A stretch of 64,000 bases of DNA, from positions 2,480,001 to 2,544,000 of the forward strand of contig NZ_JAEDAO010000001.1 in assembly GCF_016641735.1 (NCBI RefSeq), in the 5' to 3' direction. The stretch comes from Ramlibacter algicola (GTDB taxonomy: Bacteria; Pseudomonadota; Gammaproteobacteria; Burkholderiales; Burkholderiaceae_C). The translations under genes and the position numbers were made by a program. Numbering within the stretch: position 1 is the first letter of the stretch; every line of letters starts with the position of its first letter. The notes under the pieces were generated by a model. That model searched no databases, had not been told where the DNA came from, and saw nothing but the letters and a program-made list of their open reading frames with translations. Positions 9,624 to 21,949 of the stretch are shown here, piece after piece.

Positions 9624-10837
9624 GAAAGCCTGGAGGTGGAAGGGTCCTGCACGTAACGGACGATGCGCCGCGCTGCTTCGAGGCATTCGGCGGTCTCGGC
9701 CACCAGCGCCATGCGCACCCGTCCGGCGCCGGGGTTGCGGCCCGCGCTCTCGCGAGCGAGGAAGCTGCCCGGCAGCACCGTCACATTGTATTGAGCCAGC
9801 AGGCCGCGGGCGAACGCCTGGTCGTCGCCCCCGGGCACGCCGGCCCAGAGGTAGAAGCCGGCGTCGGGCAACCGCACGTCGAGCACCTGCGACAGCACCG
9901 GCGTCACGTCGGCGAACTTGCGGCGGTACTGCGCGCGGTTGGCAACGACGTGCTCCTCGTCGCCCCAGGCCGCGATGCTGGCCGCCTGCACCGGCGGCGC
10001 CATCGCGCTGCCGTGGTAGGTGCGGTACAGGGCGAAGGCCTTGAGCAGCTGCGCGTCGCCGGCGACGAAGCCGCTGCGTATGCCCGGCACGTTGCTGCGC
10101 TTGGACAGGCTGGTGAAGGCGACGAGGCGCGGGAAGGCATCGCGCCCGAGCATGGCCGCGGCTTCGAGCCCGCCCAGCGGCGGCTCGTCACGGAAGTAGA
10201 TTTCCGAGTAGCACTCGTCGGAAGCGATCACGAAGCCGTGGCGGTCCGACAACGCGAACAGCTTGCGCCACTCGTCCAGCGGCATCACGGCGCCGGTGGG
10301 GTTGCCGGGTGAGCAGACGTAGACCAGCCGCGTGCGCTCCCACACCGATTCCGGGACGCTGTCCCAGTCGATCGCGAAGTTGCGCGCCGGATCGGACGGC
10401 GCGTAGTACGGCTCCGCGCCCGCCAGCACGGCCGCGCCCTCGTAGATCTGGTAGAACGGATTCGGGCAGACCACGATGGCCCCTGCCCCCGGATCGACGA
10501 CCGTCTGCGCGAACGCGAACAGCGCTTCGCGTGAGCCGTTCACGGGCAGCACCTGCGTGGCGGGATCGAGCTTCAGCGCATACCGCCGATGCAACCAGTT
10601 GGTGAAAGCCTCGCGCAACGCCGGCGTGCCGATGGTGGGCGGGTAGGCGGCCAGGTCGGTGCCGGGGCGCTCCAGCGCCTGCGAGAGCGCCTGCTTGATG
10701 AAGGGCGGGGTCGGGTGCTTGGGCTCGCCGATCCCCAGGCTGATGGGCGTGAAGTCCGGATTCGGCACCACGCCGTCGAACAACCGCCGCAGCCGCTCGA
10801 AGGGGTAGGGCTGCAGCCGGTCGAGAAGCGGATTCAT
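9620..10837 (-). CDS. dapC: Succinyldiaminopimelate transaminase DapC
   Basis: PLP-dependent class I aminotransferase (405 aa) of the succinylase lysine pathway. It starts with [18 protein letters not shown] and has [21 protein letters not shown], and the PLP lysine in [15 protein letters not shown], all typical of DapC. It is the first gene of the minus-strand operon dapC-dapD-pilU-dapE-prmB-ABC-F. The dapC/dapD stop-start overlap is ATGA. The operon promoter should lie between 10838 and 10947, opposite the SDR gene; I see no clear sigma70 match there. Confidence 0.94.
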
Positions 10838-10947
10838 CGGCGGATTATCCGTGGTCGCGTTGCGCGGCCGTGGCGGGTGTCGCCCTTGTCCGACCTCGCC
10901 GACGCCAGGCCGCTCCCATGCTGGCGCCTTCCCGCAAGGAGCAAGGC

Positions 10948-11712
10948 ATGGAACGGTTCACGGGCAAGGTGGTGATCGTCACGGGCGGCGGCTCGGGCAT
11001 CGGCGAAGGCATCGCGCGGCGCTTCAGCGCGGAAGGCGCGTGCGTGGTGCTGGCCGGCCGCACGCGCGAGAAGCTGGAGCGGGTCGCCGCGACCTTGCCC
11101 GCCGACCGCACGCTGGTGAAGGTGACCGACGTGCGCAAGTTCCGGCAGGTCGAGGCGCTCGTCGATGCCGCGGTCAAGCGCTTCGGCCGGCTCGACGTCA
11201 TGGTGAACAACGCCGGCGTCGCGCCCGAAGGCCAGGTCGACGAAGCGACGCTGGACGAGTGGGAGGACACGATGGCGACCAACGCGGGCGGCGTGTTCCA
11301 CGGCTGCCGCGCGGCGATCGCGCACCTGAAGGCCACGCAGGGCTGCATCGTCAACATGGCCTCGGTCTCCGGCCTGGGCGGCGACTGGGGCCTGTCGTTC
11401 TACAACGCGTCCAAGGGCGCGATCATCAACTTCACCCGCGCGCTGGCCCTCGACCACGGCCCCGACGGCGTGCGCGTGAACTGCGTCGCGCCCAGCTTCA
11501 CGCTCACGCCGATGACCGAGGACATGCAGGGCAAGCGTGCGCTGCTCGCCAAGTTCAAGGAACGCATGCCGCTCGGGCGGCCTGCGACGCCGGCCGAAGT
11601 CGCCGCCGTCGTCGCGTTCCTCGCGAGTCCGGACGCGGCGATGGTCACCGGCGTGTGCCTGCCCGTGGACGGCGGTGTCACCGCGGCGAGCGGCCAGCCG
11701 GACATGTCCTGA
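10948..11712 (+). CDS. SDR family oxidoreductase
   Basis: Classical short-chain dehydrogenase of 254 aa. The NAD(P) loop is TGGGSGIGEG, then NNAG, catalytic YNASK and PVDGGVT near the end. The start at 10948 is set by AAGGAG ten bases upstream; an earlier in-frame ATG at 10918 lacks one. The substrate cannot be told from sequence. It is transcribed away from dapC, and a VOC gene follows after 70 nt. Confidence 0.85.
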   Translation: MERFTGKVVIVTGGGSGIGEGIARRFSAEGACVVLAGRTREKLERVAATLPADRTLVKVTDVRKFRQVEALVDAAVKRFGRLDVMVNNAGVAPEGQVDEATLDEWEDTMATNAGGVFHGCRAAIAHLKATQGCIVNMASVSGLGGDWGLSFYNASKGAIINFTRALALDHGPDGVRVNCVAPSFTLTPMTEDMQGKRALLAKFKERMPLGRPATPAEVAAVVAFLASPDAAMVTGVCLPVDGGVTAASGQPDMS

Positions 11713-11782
11713 CGTGACGTTCCTCCCTTGAAACGGCCGCGCAGCGGACTATGGTTCGCGGCCCGACCTCCAGGAGCGAGCC

Positions 11783-12172
11783 ATGCAGCTGAGCCAGACC
11801 ACCGTCACCACCATCCTGCCCGTCGTCGATCTCGGGCGAGCGCGGGCGTTCTACGAAGGCAAGCTCGGCCTGCAGCCGCTGTCGAAGCCCGACGGCAAGA
11901 TCCTCTACCACTGCGGCTCCGGCGACATCGCACTGATGCCGCGCGATGCCGGCACCAAGGCCGAGCACACCGCGCTCAGCTTCGAGGTCCCCGATATCGC
12001 CGCGGCGGTGCTTGAACTGGAAGGCGCGGGCGTGCGCTTCGAGGATTACGACATGCCGGGCTTGAAGACCGAGGGCCATGTCTGCGCCATGGGCACCGAG
12101 AAGGCCGCCTGGTTCTACGACCCCGAAGGCAACTGCCTGTGCCTGCACGAGGACATGACGACGAAGCACTGA
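11783..12172 (+). CDS. VOC/glyoxalase-fold protein
   Basis: Small 129-aa vicinal oxygen chelate protein with the two beta-alpha-beta-beta-beta modules. The family marks are VVDLGRARAFYEGKLGLQP, HTALSFEVPDI and AAWFYDPEGNCLCLHE. A CAGGAG ribosome site precedes the ATG. Possible roles include ring-cleavage dioxygenase-like, glyoxalase-like or resistance functions; the sequence does not decide. Confidence 0.85.
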   Translation: MQLSQTTVTTILPVVDLGRARAFYEGKLGLQPLSKPDGKILYHCGSGDIALMPRDAGTKAEHTALSFEVPDIAAAVLELEGAGVRFEDYDMPGLKTEGHVCAMGTEKAAWFYDPEGNCLCLHEDMTTKH

Positions 12173-12178
12173 GCGGGC

Positions 12179-13069
12179 TCAGCCGTCCTTGGGCGCCCGC
12201 ACCCCCAGCAGCGCCATCAGCTCGCGGGCGTTGTCGGGCGCGTGGAGCTTGTCGGTGTTGTCGAAGTAGCAGTACACGTCCAGCGGCTTGCCCTGGCCGG
12301 GCGACCTGCGTGTGATCAGGCGCGCGTCGGCCGGCTCGCGCCCCTGTCGCCAGGCGTCGATGCAGGCGGCCCAGCGCTCGATCTCTTCCGGGGTGTAGCG
12401 GCTGTTGTACAGCTCGGTCGAGCCGTGCAGGCGCATGTAGACGAAGTCGGCCGTGACGTCCTCGTACAGCGGCCAGGGGCGAGGCGTGTCCGCCACCACC
12501 CAGGCGACGTTGTACTTGCGCAGGAGGGCGATGAAGGCGGCGTCGACGAAGCTGTCGTGGCGCACTTCGACGCAGTGCCGTAGCTTCATCTTCACCGGCG
12601 GGTCGAGCAGCTCGCGGCCTTCCAGCCGCTGGTCGCGCCAGCGCGCGACCTGGGCCGCCTGCGTGGTGTCCTTGGGCAGGGCGGAAAAGAATTGCTCGAA
12701 CAGGTCCAGGTTCAGCCGCACCTGCGGCGGGAACTGCCACAGGATCGGCCCCAGCTTGTCGCCCAGCGCGAACACGCCCGACGCGAAGAAATTGCCCAGC
12801 GCCGTGTCGGCGTTGCGCAGCTTGAGCATGTGGGTGATGTAGCGCCCGCCCTTGACGGCGAACAGGAAGCCCGGCGGCGTCTGCGCGGCCCACTGGGCAT
12901 AGAAACCCGGCCGCTGCAGCGAGTAGAAGGAGCCATTGAGCTCGATGCTGTTGAACTGCCGGGACGCGTGGTGCAGCTCCCTGGACTGCGCCAGCCCGGT
13001 GGGGTAGAAGTTGCCGCGCCACGGTTCGTAGCGCCATCCCGAGACCCCGATCCAGACCTTGCCCGCCAT
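12179..13069 (-). CDS. DUF72 family protein (YecE-like)
   Basis: Cytoplasmic TIM-barrel-like DUF72 protein (296 aa from the chosen ATG). The start VWIGVSGWRYEPWRGNFYP, NSIELNGSFYSLQRP, FAVKGGRYITHM and VYCYFDNT are the typical blocks. The biochemical role of this family is unknown. An alternative start 23 codons upstream would add a basic extension with no family similarity. It converges with the VOC gene, leaving 6 nt between stops. Confidence 0.85.
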   Translation of the reverse strand: MAGKVWIGVSGWRYEPWRGNFYPTGLAQSRELHHASRQFNSIELNGSFYSLQRPGFYAQWAAQTPPGFLFAVKGGRYITHMLKLRNADTALGNFFASGVFALGDKLGPILWQFPPQVRLNLDLFEQFFSALPKDTTQAAQVARWRDQRLEGRELLDPPVKMKLRHCVEVRHDSFVDAAFIALLRKYNVAWVVADTPRPWPLYEDVTADFVYMRLHGSTELYNSRYTPEEIERWAACIDAWRQGREPADARLITRRSPGQGKPLDVYCYFDNTDKLHAPDNARELMALLGVRAPKDG

Positions 13070-13240
13070 GCGGGAGGTGTTACCAGATGCAGGGCGGCGG
13101 CGGGGTCGGTTCCTAGCGAAATCCGGGGCCGGAGGCAAGCGCTCCAGGCGGCGGGAGGTGCCTGATCAGCACGCTATCATGCGGACGCGTTTCGCGGCTC
13201 CGCCAGAGGGCGGCGCCCCTTCCGACCAGGGCTTGTTCAC

Positions 13241-16200
13241 GTGCGACTCACCTCCATCAAGCTTTCCGGATTCAAGTCCTTCGCCGAACCCACGAACTTC
13301 ATGCTCCCCGGCCAGCTGGTCGGGGTGGTCGGCCCCAACGGCTGCGGCAAGTCCAACATCATGGACGCCGTGCGCTGGGTGCTCGGCGAGTCCAAGGCGA
13401 GCGAACTGCGTGGCGAGTCCATGCAGGACGTCATCTTCAACGGCACGACCAGCCGCAAGCCGGCGTCGCGCTCCTCGGTCGAGCTGATCTTCGACAACGC
13501 GGACCACCGCGCGGGCGGCCAGTGGAGCCAGTTCGCCGAGATCGCGGTCAAGCGCGTGCTGACGCGCGACGGCACGTCCAGCTACTACATCAACAACCAG
13601 CCGGTGCGCCGGCGTGACGTGCAGGACGTGTTCCTGGGCACGGGCCTGGGCCCGCGCGCCTACGCCATCATCGGCCAGGGCACGATCAGCCGGATCATCG
13701 AATCCAAGCCCGAGGAACTGCGCCTGTTCCTCGAGGAAGCCGCGGGCGTGTCCAAGTACAAGGAACGCCGCCGCGAGACCGAAAACCGGCTGTCGGACAC
13801 GCGCGAGAACCTGACCCGGGTCGAGGACATCCTGCGCGAGCTCAACGCGAACCTGGACAAGCTGGAGAAGCAGGCCGAGGTCGCCGCGCGCTACAACCAG
13901 CTGCAGGCCGACGTCACGCTCAAGCAGCACCAGCAGTGGTTCCTCAAGCGCGCCGAGGCCGAGGTCGACCAGGGCCGCCTCAAGCAGGACGCCGACAAGG
14001 CGGTCAACGAGCTCGAGTCGCGCATCGCCGACCTGCGCCACGTCGAGAACGAGCTGGAGACGATCCGCCAGGCGCACTACGCCGCGGGTGACCACGTCAA
14101 CCAGGCCCAGGGCCAGCTGTACGAAGCCAGCGCCGAAGTCGGCCGGCTGGAGGCGGAGATCCGCTTCGTCGTCGAAGGCCGCCAGCGCGTCGAGCAGCGC
14201 CTGCAACAGCTGAAGGAGCAGGCCGCGCAGTGGGCCGCGCGCAAGGACGACGCGGCTGCCGAGATCGAGACCCTGGCCGCGCAAGGTGTCGACGCCGAGG
14301 AGAAGGCCGCGCTGCTCGCCGCGCAGGTGGAAGAGCAGGCGCAGGTGCTGCCCGACCTGGAAGAGGCGCTGCGCCAGGCGCAGGCCAAGTCGGCCGAGCA
14401 GCGCATCGGCGTCGGCCAGGTGCAGCAGCAGATCCAGGTGCTGGCGGCCGACCAGCGCAACATCGACGAGCAGACCCGCCAGCTGACGCAGCGTCGCGAG
14501 CGTCTCGTCGCCGATCGCAACGCGCTTGCCGCCCCGGACGAGGCACGGCTGGCCAACCTGCAGCAGCAGCTGGCCACCGCGCAGGAGACGGCGGAAACCA
14601 GCGACGCGCGCCTGCACGAGCTGCAGGACCAGGTGCCGCAGCTCGACGAGGACCGGCGTGCGAAGCAGCAGGCCGTCAACACCGAGACGCACAAGCAGGC
14701 CGACCTGTCGGCGCGCATGGAGGCGCTGAAGGCCCTGCAGGAAAAGGTGCAGACGGACGACAAGCTCAAGCCTTGGCTGGCCAGACACGGCCTCGATGGC
14801 CTGCAGGCGCTGTGGAGCCGCATCCACGTGGAGCAGGGCTGGGAGAACGCACTGGAAGCGGCGCTGCGCGAGCGGCTGTCGTCGCTCGAGGTGTCGCGCC
14901 TGGACATGGTTCGCGCGTTCGCGTCCGACGCGCCGCCGGCGAAGCTGGCGTTCTTCTCGCCGCCGCAAGCCGGCGCGCCCGAAGCGGCCGGTGCGCTGCC
15001 GCGCCTGTCCGACCTGCTGCGCCTGAACGACGCCGGCCAGAAGGCGCTGCTCACCGACTGGCTGCACGGCTGCTACACCGCGCCCTCGTTCGAGGAAGCG
15101 CTGGCCGCGCGAGATCGCCTGCAGCCCGGCGAAGCCGTGTACGTGAAGGGCGGCCACTGCGTCACCCGGCACAGCGTGAGCTTCTACGCGCAGGATTCCG
15201 AGCGCGCCGGCCTGCTGGCACGCCAGCAGGAGATCGAGAACCTCGAGAAGCAGCTGCGTGCGCAGGCGCTGATCACCGAGGAAGCGCGGTCCGCGCTGGT
15301 GCGGGCCGAAGCGGCCTACTCCGATGCGTCGCAACGCCTCGTCACCGCGCGCCGCGAAGCCGCCGAGGCGCAGGACCGCTTCCACGAGATCCAGGTCGAG
15401 ACGCTGCGCCTGACGCAGCTGGCCGAGCAGACCCGCGCGCGCAGCGAGCAGATCGCCGGCGACATGGCCGAAGTCGACGCGCTGCTCGAGGAACTGCAGG
15501 AACGCCGCGTGGCTGCCGAAGCGCGCTTCGAGGAACTGGACATGCAGCTGGCCGACAGCCAGGAACGGCATGCCCAGCTGGACGAGCGCGTCCTCGAGTC
15601 CGAGCGCAAGCTGGCGCAGGCCCGCGAGCAGCAGCGCACGCTGGAGCGCCAGGCGCAGGAAGCGCAGTTCTCGCAGCGCACGCTGGAGGCGCGCCGCGGT
15701 GAACTGCAGCGCGCCATCGAGACCGCGCAGCAACAGGCGGGTTCGCTGGCGACGGAGGAAGAGCGCGCGCACGCCGAACTCACGCGTCTCACGGACGCGG
15801 CCGCGCAGGCCGGCCTGCAGAACGCGCTGCAGCTGAAGTCGGAGCGCGAGCAGGCGCTGGGCGCCAAGCGCAGCGAGTACGACGACCTCACCGCCAAGCT
15901 GCGCGCCAGCGACGAACGCCGCCTGCAGCTGGAACGCGAGCTCGACCCGCTGCGCCAGCGCATCACCGACATGCAGCTGAAGGAACAGGCCGCGCGCCTG
16001 GGCCTGGAGCAGTACACGCAGCTGCTCACGGACGCGAACGCGGACCTCGAGGCGGTCGCGAAGTCGGTCAGCGAGAACAACGTGCGCCTGGCCGGCATGC
16101 AGGGCGACATCGACCGCCTGCAGCGCGAGATCGCCGCGCTGGGCGCCGTGAACCTCGCGGCGCTGGAGGAACTGACCACCGCCCGCGAGCGCAAGCAGTT

Positions 16201-16753
16201 CCTCGACGCGCAGAACGCCGACCTGACGGAAGCGATCACCACGCTGGAAGACGCCATCCGCAAGATCGACGGCGAGACGCGCGAGCTGCTGGCGGGTACC
16301 TTCAACACCGTCAACGAGCACTTCGGCCGCATGTTCCCGGAACTGTTCGGCGGCGGCAACGCCCGGCTGGTGATGACGGGCGAGGAGATCCTCGACTCCG
16401 GCGTGCAGGTGATGGCGCAGCCGCCCGGCAAGAAGAACCAGACCATCCACCTGCTGTCCGGTGGCGAGAAGGCACTCACCGCCATCGCGCTCGTGTTCGC
16501 CATCTTCCAGCTGAACCCGGCGCCGTTCTGCCTGCTGGACGAGGTCGACGCGCCGCTGGACGACGCCAACACCGAGCGCTACGCCAAGCTGGTGTCGGCG
16601 ATGGCGAAGGAGACCCAGTTCCTGTTCATCAGCCACAACAAGATCGCGATGGAGATGGCCGAGCAGCTGATCGGCGTGACCATGCAGGAGCAGGGCGTCT
16701 CGCGCATCGTGGCCGTGGACATGGAGTCGGCTGCTTCCATGGTCGAGGCCTAG
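13241..16753 (+). CDS. smc: Chromosome segregation protein SMC
   Basis: Condensin ATPase of 1170 aa. The GTG start gives (M)RLTSIKLSGFKSFAEPT. Walker A is GPNGCGKSN near residue 35. Coiled coils flank a hinge (about residues 500-640, around HGLDGLQALWSRI). The C-terminal half carries LLSGGEKALTA and Walker B FCLLDEVDAPLDD. It is the first gene of the smc-zipA-ligA set typical of Burkholderiales. The upstream region has a TATCAT box at 13175-13180 as a possible -10. Confidence 0.97.
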   Translation: MRLTSIKLSGFKSFAEPTNFMLPGQLVGVVGPNGCGKSNIMDAVRWVLGESKASELRGESMQDVIFNGTTSRKPASRSSVELIFDNADHRAGGQWSQFAEIAVKRVLTRDGTSSYYINNQPVRRRDVQDVFLGTGLGPRAYAIIGQGTISRIIESKPEELRLFLEEAAGVSKYKERRRETENRLSDTRENLTRVEDILRELNANLDKLEKQAEVAARYNQLQADVTLKQHQQWFLKRAEAEVDQGRLKQDADKAVNELESRIADLRHVENELETIRQAHYAAGDHVNQAQGQLYEASAEVGRLEAEIRFVVEGRQRVEQRLQQLKEQAAQWAARKDDAAAEIETLAAQGVDAEEKAALLAAQVEEQAQVLPDLEEALRQAQAKSAEQRIGVGQVQQQIQVLAADQRNIDEQTRQLTQRRERLVADRNALAAPDEARLANLQQQLATAQETAETSDARLHELQDQVPQLDEDRRAKQQAVNTETHKQADLSARMEALKALQEKVQTDDKLKPWLARHGLDGLQALWSRIHVEQGWENALEAALRERLSSLEVSRLDMVRAFASDAPPAKLAFFSPPQAGAPEAAGALPRLSDLLRLNDAGQKALLTDWLHGCYTAPSFEEALAARDRLQPGEAVYVKGGHCVTRHSVSFYAQDSERAGLLARQQEIENLEKQLRAQALITEEARSALVRAEAAYSDASQRLVTARREAAEAQDRFHEIQVETLRLTQLAEQTRARSEQIAGDMAEVDALLEELQERRVAAEARFEELDMQLADSQERHAQLDERVLESERKLAQAREQQRTLERQAQEAQFSQRTLEARRGELQRAIETAQQQAGSLATEEERAHAELTRLTDAAAQAGLQNALQLKSEREQALGAKRSEYDDLTAKLRASDERRLQLERELDPLRQRITDMQLKEQAARLGLEQYTQLLTDANADLEAVAKSVSENNVRLAGMQGDIDRLQREIAALGAVNLAALEELTTARERKQFLDAQNADLTEAITTLEDAIRKIDGETRELLAGTFNTVNEHFGRMFPELFGGGNARLVMTGEEILDSGVQVMAQPPGKKNQTIHLLSGGEKALTAIALVFAIFQLNPAPFCLLDEVDAPLDDANTERYAKLVSAMAKETQFLFISHNKIAMEMAEQLIGVTMQEQGVSRIVAVDMESAASMVEA

Positions 16754-16777
16754 CGTGATGATCGCGAAGCGCATTTC

Positions 16778-16816
16778 CCGCCCTCTCCCCCCGGGAGCGG
16801 GCCGGGGTGAGGGCGG
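16778..16816. repeat. Palindromic repeat between smc and zipA
   Basis: Arms CCGCCCTCTCCCC (16778-16790) and GGGGTGAGGGCGG (16804-16816) are inverted complements with one mismatch around a GC-rich loop. This CCCTCTCCCC...GGGGTGAGGG type is a common dispersed palindrome in proteobacteria (recalled, not searched). Its right arm supplies GAGGG immediately before the zipA ATG. Confidence 0.75.
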
Positions 16817-16819
16817 CGC

Positions 16820-17857
16820 ATGAGCACCTTCACCCTGGGCCTCGGCATCCTCGGCGGCGTCGTGCTGGCCGGCGTCGTGGGCTGGAACGCCTGGACCACG
16901 CGCAAGCTCACGCCGCGCCAGGCCGAAGCCCCGACGCCCCGTGACGACGCCCACGCGGACACCGGACCCGTCGAGCCGTCGTTCGACGGCCCGCTGGGCG
17001 ACGACTCCGTCCCGCCGCTGCCGCAACCTGAACGCAAGCCCGGCCTCGACGCGCTCATCGACGCCATCGCGCCGATCGCCGTCGACACGCTCGTGTCGGG
17101 GGAAGCGGCGCTGGCCGCGTTGCCCGCCACCCGCCGCGCGGGCAGCAAGCCTTTCGCCATCGAAGGCCACGACGAGCGCACCCAGCACTGGGAAACGCCG
17201 CAGGCCGGCCGCCGCTACAACGCGTTCCAGGCCGGCGTGCAGCTGGCCAATCGCATGGGCGCGCTCAACGAGATCGAATACTCGGAGTTCGTGGTCAAGG
17301 CGCAGGCCTTCGCCGATGCGATCGGCGGGTCGCCCGAGTTCCCCGAGATGCTGGAAGAGGTGGCGCGTGCGCGCGAGCTGGACCAGTTCGCGGGCGGCCA
17401 CGACGCGCAGCTGGGCTTCACGCTGCGCGCGCGCTCGGCGGCCTGGAGCCCGGGCTACGTGCAGCAAAACGCTGCCAAGCTCGGCTTCATCGCCGGCGCA
17501 ATCCCGGGCCGCATGGTGCTGCCCGCGTCGCAGCAGGGGCAGCCGCCGTTGCTGGTGCTGTCGTTCGACACGCAGGCCGCGCTGGCCGAAGACCCGACGC
17601 AGGCCGCCATCCGCGACATCACGCTCAGCCTGGACGTGCCGCAGGTGCATCGCGGCGAACAGCCCTTCCTGCGCATGCGCGAGGCCGCGGTCGCGCTGGC
17701 GACGTCGATGGATGGCGTGCTCACGGACGACGCCGGGCAGTTGATCCGCGACGAAGGCCTGGACGTGATCGGCGCCGACCTCGAGCAGCTGTACGACACG
17801 CTGGAAGCGCGCGACCTCGCTGCGGGTTCGCCGCAGGCGCGCCGTCTCTTCAGTTAA
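16820..17857 (+). CDS. zipA: ZipA-type cell division protein with FtsZ-binding C-terminal domain
   Basis: Inner-membrane division protein of 345 aa that tethers FtsZ. One N-terminal TM (about residues 4-24, LGLGILGGVVLAGVVGW) is followed by a charged, proline-rich linker (about 28-75). The C-terminal ZipA-like domain (about 190-340) has LSLDVPQVHRGEQPFLRM and ATSMDGVLTDD. The context smc-zipA-ligA supports the call, since this family is divergent from E. coli ZipA. The ribosome site GAGGG is embedded in the palindrome that precedes the gene. Confidence 0.9.
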   Translation: MSTFTLGLGILGGVVLAGVVGWNAWTTRKLTPRQAEAPTPRDDAHADTGPVEPSFDGPLGDDSVPPLPQPERKPGLDALIDAIAPIAVDTLVSGEAALAALPATRRAGSKPFAIEGHDERTQHWETPQAGRRYNAFQAGVQLANRMGALNEIEYSEFVVKAQAFADAIGGSPEFPEMLEEVARARELDQFAGGHDAQLGFTLRARSAAWSPGYVQQNAAKLGFIAGAIPGRMVLPASQQGQPPLLVLSFDTQAALAEDPTQAAIRDITLSLDVPQVHRGEQPFLRMREAAVALATSMDGVLTDDAGQLIRDEGLDVIGADLEQLYDTLEARDLAAGSPQARRLFS

Positions 17858-20328
<2,471 letters not shown>

Positions 20329-20360
20329 GGCCCGATTGTCGCGCCGGTATGCTTGGCGCC

Positions 20361-20900
20361 ATGGCAGTCCGAGACATCCTGAAGATGGGCGACCCGCGCT
20401 TGCTGCGCGTCGCCCAACCCGTGCGCGAGTTCGACACCGACACCCTGCACCTGCTCGTCACCGACATGGTCGACACGATGAAGGCGGCCAGCGGCGCCGG
20501 ACTTGCGGCGCCGCAGATCGGCGTCGACCAGCAGGTCGTGATCTTCGGCACCGATGCGCCGAACCCGCGCTATCCCGATGCGCCCGTCGTGCCGAGGACC
20601 GTCCTCGTGAACCCGGTGATCACGCCGGTGGGCGACGAGGAGGAAGAGGGCTGGGAAGGTTGCCTGTCGGTGCCCGGCCTGCGTGGCGTCGTCCCGCGTT
20701 GGAAGCGCATCCGCTACACGGGCTTCGACCAGTACGGCGACCCGATCGACCGCACCGTCGACGGCTTCCACGCCCGCGTCGTGCAGCACGAGGTCGACCA
20801 CCTGCTGGGCAAGCTGTACCCGATGCGGGTGCGCGACTTCTCGAAGTTCGGCTTCACCGAGGTGCTGTTCCCGGGCCTCGACGCGGGCGAGGACGACTGA
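20361..20900 (+). CDS. def: Peptide deformylase
   Basis: Metalloenzyme of 179 aa that removes the N-formyl group from nascent proteins. All three motifs are present: [18 protein letters not shown] with the metal-binding Cys, and QHEVDHLLG with the HExxH pair. The start [15 protein letters not shown] matches the family. It is not next to fmt, so this may be a second or the sole def copy. A glycosyltransferase gene follows after 8 nt. Confidence 0.96.
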   Translation: MAVRDILKMGDPRLLRVAQPVREFDTDTLHLLVTDMVDTMKAASGAGLAAPQIGVDQQVVIFGTDAPNPRYPDAPVVPRTVLVNPVITPVGDEEEEGWEGCLSVPGLRGVVPRWKRIRYTGFDQYGDPIDRTVDGFHARVVQHEVDHLLGKLYPMRVRDFSKFGFTEVLFPGLDAGEDD

Positions 20901-20908
20901 ATCGCGCG

Positions 20909-21838
20909 ATGGCGCGCATCGTGTACCTCTCCTGGCCGGCCGGCGAGATCGCCGGCGGCATCAAGGCGGCGTTCCAGCACGTCGAACTGCTGCGCGCCGC
21001 GGGGCACGATGCCGTGGTCGCGACGCCGGACGGCATGCCGCCGCGGTGGTTCGCGACCGACGTGCCGGTCGAGCGGCTCGAGGCGGTGCGTCGCGACGAC
21101 GTGCTGGTGTTCCCCGAAAACAACCCGTCGCTGTTCGCGCGCTTCGCGACTTCGGCGCAGCGCAAGCTGGTGTTCTGCCAGAACCCGCACTACGTGTTCC
21201 AGGGCCTCGCCGGCCGCGGCTCGTACGCGGACTGGGGCGTCTCCGCGCTGCTGTGTCCGAGCCGCAACGTGGTGGACTTCGCGCAGCGCCGCTTTCCTGG
21301 GCTGCGCGCGTTCCACACGCCGTTCTTCGTCGACACGGAGCGCTTCCGCCCCGCTGCGAAGGCGATGCAGGTGGCATGCATCCCGCGCAAGCGCACGCTG
21401 GAGTTCGGCGCGATCCACGATCTCGTGCGCGCCGCCGATCCGTCGTTGCGCGAGGTGCGCTGGAACGCGCTGCAGGGCGCGACGGAGGAGCAGGTCGCCC
21501 GCGTGCTCGGTGAATCGGCCGTGTACCTCTCGCTCGCAAGGCTGGAGGCGCATTCGCTGGCGATCCTGGAGGCGATGGCTTCCGGGTGCATCGTTGCCGG
21601 GTTCGTCGGCGTGCCGGGAGGCAGCGACAGTTCGAGTGCGGCCAACGGGCTGTGGGCGGCGGAGGACGACGTGCAGGGGTGCGCGGTGCGTGTCGTGGAG
21701 GCGCTGCGGTTGGCAGCCGAAGGCGGGCCGAAGCGCGATGCGATGGTGGAGGCGGCGCGGGTGACGGCGGCCAGGTGGAGCCGCAAGGCTTCGGCACGTG
21801 CCCTGATGGACGCTTGGGCGGAGATCCTGCCGGGTTGA
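20909..21838 (+). CDS. Glycosyltransferase, GT4-like
   Basis: 309-aa protein with a two-Rossmann GT-B layout. The N-terminus ARIVYLSWPAGEIAGGIKAA resembles the acceptor-domain start. The C-terminal block LARLEAHSLAILEAMASGCIVAGF is the GT4 donor-binding signature, with the E-x7-E pair replaced by a looser form. The acceptor is unknown. It lies 8 nt after def, possibly co-transcribed. A cluster of palindromic repeats follows. Confidence 0.75.
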   Translation: MARIVYLSWPAGEIAGGIKAAFQHVELLRAAGHDAVVATPDGMPPRWFATDVPVERLEAVRRDDVLVFPENNPSLFARFATSAQRKLVFCQNPHYVFQGLAGRGSYADWGVSALLCPSRNVVDFAQRRFPGLRAFHTPFFVDTERFRPAAKAMQVACIPRKRTLEFGAIHDLVRAADPSLREVRWNALQGATEEQVARVLGESAVYLSLARLEAHSLAILEAMASGCIVAGFVGVPGGSDSSSAANGLWAAEDDVQGCAVRVVEALRLAAEGGPKRDAMVEAARVTAARWSRKASARALMDAWAEILPG

Positions 21839-21850
21839 TGGAAGCGATGG

Positions 21851-21927
21851 GTCCCCGCCTCCGCGGGGACGACGGAGCCTCGTCATTCCCGCGCCTTTCC
21901 CGTCATTCCCGCGAAGGCGGGAATCCA
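21851..21927. repeat. Cluster of GTCATTCCCGC-type palindromic repeats
   Basis: Three units in 77 bp: GTCCCCGC-CTCC-GCGGGGAC (21851-21870), a truncated unit GTCATTCCCGCG (21882-21893) and a full unit at 21902-21927 with arms ATTCCCGC/GCGGGAAT around GAAG. This family recurs at 37272-37330 and 55553-55578. It lies between the convergent ends of the glycosyltransferase and glnD, where it may stabilise or end transcripts. Confidence 0.85.
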
Positions 21928-21949
21928 CCGCTTCCGGCTCCTCGATCCC

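Noticed and set aside
21851..21927. A CRISPR-like array in the repeat cluster
   Set aside because: Units are palindromes of differing lengths without regular spacers and no cas genes are present.
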